A stretch of 64,000 nt of DNA, from positions 2,852,001-2,916,000 of the forward strand of contig NZ_CP022521.1 of assembly GCF_002234535.1 (NCBI RefSeq), read 5' to 3'. The notes beneath the pieces were generated by a model. The model was given only the letters and a program-made list of their open reading frames with translations, searched no databases and was not told where the DNA came from. Below are positions 61,735-64,000 of the stretch, in pieces. A program made the position numbers and the translations under genes. The DNA comes from Actinoalloteichus hoggarensis (GTDB taxonomy: Bacteria > Actinomycetota > Actinomycetes > Mycobacteriales > Pseudonocardiaceae). The first letter of the stretch is position 1, and the number at the start of each line of letters is the position of its first letter.

Positions 61735-63351
61735 ATGTCACTGTCGCTGGCCTGCGTCCTGGCCGAGGCCGCCCGCGCCCACCCCGATCGGGTGGCCGTG
61801 ATCGACGACGCCGTCCGCCTCACCTACGTCGAGTTGTGGGCCGAGGTCCGCGCGCTGGCCGCCGGGCTGGTCGAGCTCGGTGTCCGGCCCGGGGATCGGG
61901 TCGCGTTGATGGCGGCCAACTCGGCCGACTTCCCCCGCGCCTACTTCGCGGTGCTGACCGCCGGGGCCGTCGTCGTCCCGGTCCACCTGCTGCTCGCCCC
62001 GCAGGAGATCGCGCACGTGCTGCGGGACAGCGGGTCGACGCTGCTGCTCTGCGACGAGACCCTCGCCGCGGCGGCCGTGCGCGGTGGCGAGGCCCTCGAC
62101 CTGCCGGTGGTCGTCCTCGGCTCCGGCGACGGGGACGGCGACGGACCGCCTCGGCTGGCGGACGTCGCGGCACGAGTGGACCCGCTGGCCACTCTGCGCA
62201 CCAGATCGGCGGAGGACCCCGCCGTGATCCTCTACACCAGCGGAACCACCGGGACGCCCAAGGGCGCGGTGCTCAGCCAGCTCAACCTGCTCATGAACGC
62301 CACGGTCAACGCCTACGACGCGAACGACACGCGGCAGGTCGACGTCGTCATGGGCTGCCTGCCGCTCTTCCACGCCTTCGGGCAGACGGTGGCGATGAAC
62401 ACCGCCTTCCGGGTCGGCGCCACACTCGTGCTGATGCGGCGGTTCGAACCGGCCGCGGCGCTGGCGGCGATGGCCGAGCACCGCGTCACGATCTTCCACG
62501 GCGTCCCGACGATGTACGTCGCGCTGCTGGAGGCGGCTCGCGAGCTGCCGCGAGCCGACCTGCCGTCGCTGCGGCTGTGCGTGTCCGGCGGCGCCTCGCT
62601 GCCGTCGGCGGTGCTGGAGCGGTTCGAGCAGCGGTTCGAGACCACGATCTACGAGGGCTACGGGCTGTCCGAGACCTCGCCGACCGCCACCGCCAACCAG
62701 CCGAGGATGGGCACTCGGCCGGGCACCGTCGGACATCCGATCTGGGGTGTGGAGGTGGAGATCGCGCGGCACGACGTGCTCGAGAGCATCGAGCTGCTGC
62801 CGACCGGCGAGCTGGGGGAGATCGTGATCCGGGGGCACAACGTGTTCCTGGGCTATCACAATCGGCCCGAGGCGACGGCGGAGGCGATCGTCGACGGCTG
62901 GTTCCGCAGCGGTGACCTGGGCGTCAAGGACGCCGACGGCTTCATCACGGTGGTCGATCGGACGAAGGACGTCATCATCCGAGGCGGCTTCAACGTCTAC
63001 CCCAGCGAGGTGGAGGACGTGCTGATGCGGCATCCGGGCATTCGACAGGTCGCGGTGATCGGCGTGCCGCACCCCCGGCACGGCGAGGAGGTGTGCGCGG
63101 TCGTGGTCGCCGCCGATCCCGCCGATCCGCCTACCGCCGCGCGGCTCGTGGAGTGGGCGACCGACCGCATCGGCCGACACAAGTATCCCCGGCTGGTGGA
63201 GCTGGTCACCGAGCTGCCGCTCGGCCCGAGCGGCAAGGTCCTCAAACGGGAGCTGCGGCGTCGGTATCGAAGCCGGGGGGAGCGCTCGGAACAGGCGGTG
63301 GGGGAGGACGTCGTCGCCGTGCGCGAGGCGACCGCGCCCGAGGGCGCGTGA
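61735..63351 (+). CDS. Acyl-CoA synthetase (AMP-binding)
   Basis: A 538-residue adenylate-forming ligase. The AMP motif is ILYTSGTTGTPKGAVLSQ (about residues 163-180), followed by YGLSETSP, the GWFRSGDLGVKDADGF hinge region with Asp, and the C-terminal catalytic Lys in LPLGPSGKVLKREL. TGGAGG lies just before the ATG. It should activate the imported acid as CoA thioester for the neighbouring dehydrogenases. Medium-chain or branched acids fit the size, but specificity is not readable. Confidence 0.92.
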   Translation: MSLSLACVLAEAARAHPDRVAVIDDAVRLTYVELWAEVRALAAGLVELGVRPGDRVALMAANSADFPRAYFAVLTAGAVVVPVHLLLAPQEIAHVLRDSGSTLLLCDETLAAAAVRGGEALDLPVVVLGSGDGDGDGPPRLADVAARVDPLATLRTRSAEDPAVILYTSGTTGTPKGAVLSQLNLLMNATVNAYDANDTRQVDVVMGCLPLFHAFGQTVAMNTAFRVGATLVLMRRFEPAAALAAMAEHRVTIFHGVPTMYVALLEAARELPRADLPSLRLCVSGGASLPSAVLERFEQRFETTIYEGYGLSETSPTATANQPRMGTRPGTVGHPIWGVEVEIARHDVLESIELLPTGELGEIVIRGHNVFLGYHNRPEATAEAIVDGWFRSGDLGVKDADGFITVVDRTKDVIIRGGFNVYPSEVEDVLMRHPGIRQVAVIGVPHPRHGEEVCAVVVAADPADPPTAARLVEWATDRIGRHKYPRLVELVTELPLGPSGKVLKRELRRRYRSRGERSEQAVGEDVVAVREATAPEGA

Positions 63352-63475
63352 CCGGATGCCGGTGCGGCGCGGCGTCGTCGGCACCGACCGGGCGGGCGTG
63401 CCCGCCCGGACAGCGTTGCAGAGCCGTGGGGCGGACCCCGTGCGTGGCGCCCCGCCTCGTGATGAAGGAGGACTC

Positions 63476-64000
63476 GTGCGGGTCTGGCAGGTCCACGAAC
63501 CCGGTGAGCCGGGTGCCGTGCTCACCAGGGCGGACGTCGAGATCCCGGTGGTCGGGCCGGGTCAGGTGCTGGTACGGGTGCTCGCCGCCGCCGTCAACTT
63601 CGCCGACGTGCTGCTCTGCCGGGGGCGGTACCAGGTGCGGCCGCCGCTGCCCTTCACCCCCGGTGTGGAGCTGTGCGGCGAGGTCGTCGAGCTCGGGCCG
63701 GAGGCGTTCGGCCCGGTGGTCGGCGACCGGGTGATCGGTTTGTCCGTGCTGCCGCACGGGGCGTTCGGCGAGTACACCGTGATGGCCGCCGACGCCGTCC
63801 TGCCCGCGCCGCGGGCGCTCAGCGACGCGGAGGCCTCCGCGTTGTGCATCGGATATCAGACGGGCTGGTTCGGGCTGCATCGGCGGGCCGGGCTGCGGGC
63901 GGGCGAGGTCCTGCTCGTGCACGCCGCCGCGGGCGGGGTGGGCAGCGCCGCCGTCCAGCTCGGCGCGGCGGCGGGCGCCACGGTCGTCGGGGTCGTCGGC
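63476..64000 (+). CDS. NADPH:quinone oxidoreductase-like MDR protein (3' end beyond window)
   Basis: 175 residues are visible before the right edge. The start RVWQVHEPGEPGAVLTRADV and the lack of Cys zinc ligands place it in the zinc-free quinone oxidoreductase/enoyl reductase branch of the MDR family. NFADVLLCRGRYQ, TPGVELCGEVVELG and the cofactor region VLLVHAAAGGVGSAAVQLG are typical. GTG has AAGGAGG 4-5 nt upstream. Last visible gene of the importer/acyl-CoA operon; it may act as an enoyl-CoA or quinone reductase. Confidence 0.88.
   Translation, partial: MRVWQVHEPGEPGAVLTRADVEIPVVGPGQVLVRVLAAAVNFADVLLCRGRYQVRPPLPFTPGVELCGEVVELGPEAFGPVVGDRVIGLSVLPHGAFGEYTVMAADAVLPAPRALSDAEASALCIGYQTGWFGLHRRAGLRAGEVLLVHAAAGGVGSAAVQLGAAAGATVVGVVG

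Overview
The window is very GC-rich, starts many genes at GTG, packs operons with ATGA/GTGA overlaps, and carries SARP-, DtxR/IdeR-, F420- and MoxR-type functions. This fits a high-GC Gram-positive actinomycete, probably of the Pseudonocardiaceae type (the family is inference; no rRNA or tRNA is present to test it). No phage, integrase or transposase gene is visible. The accessory character comes instead from several decayed genes and CRISPR-like remnants lying between intact operons.

Layout. 1-4.2 kb: the start of a SARP-type regulator runs off the left edge, followed by a frameshifted ABC exporter relic and a divergent YeiH-type membrane protein/LysR pair. 4.8-13.4 kb: an iron operon behind a clear DtxR/IdeR box, with a lipoprotein, two FecCD permeases, an ATPase and a pair of half-size ABC exporters whose active sites are split asymmetrically. 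13.5-17.2 kb: a TetR relic, an MFS gene with a LacI-like operator, about 1 kb of degenerate CRISPR-like repeats and an alpha/beta hydrolase. 17.6-21.4 kb: a translationally coupled MoxR ATPase / VWA protein / W-repeat protein cluster behind a TTGACA promoter that may give a leaderless transcript. 22.3-24.2 kb: a CaCA cation exchanger divergent from a SmtB-like ArsR sensor.

26.2-37.7 kb: a sugar locus with a ribose/galactose-type ABC importer, an MDR dehydrogenase, a DUF4380 protein, an SDR, a GntR/FadR regulator, galactonate dehydratase, KDPG/KDPGal-type aldolase and a PfkB kinase. Together these make a De Ley-Doudoroff route for galactose or galactonate, ending at a hairpin. 38-47 kb: TetR with a deazaflavin-type nitroreductase, an ADP-ribosylglycohydrolase, an ArsB-type permease relic, a two-repeat CRISPR-like remnant, a ketoglutarate-semialdehyde-type dehydrogenase, MarR with a second deazaflavin protein, an MFS and a TSUP exporter.

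48-64 kb: a metallophosphoesterase, then an acyl-CoA catabolic region. On the minus strand are an ACAD10/11-type acyl-CoA dehydrogenase, two SDRs and an ACAD10/11-type phosphotransferase. On the plus strand are a complete Liv-type ABC importer, a second acyl-CoA dehydrogenase, an acyl-CoA ligase and a quinone-oxidoreductase-like gene cut by the right edge. The enzyme set resembles the phosphorylation route for 4-hydroxyacyl-CoA (levulinate/lva type), here paired with its own importer.
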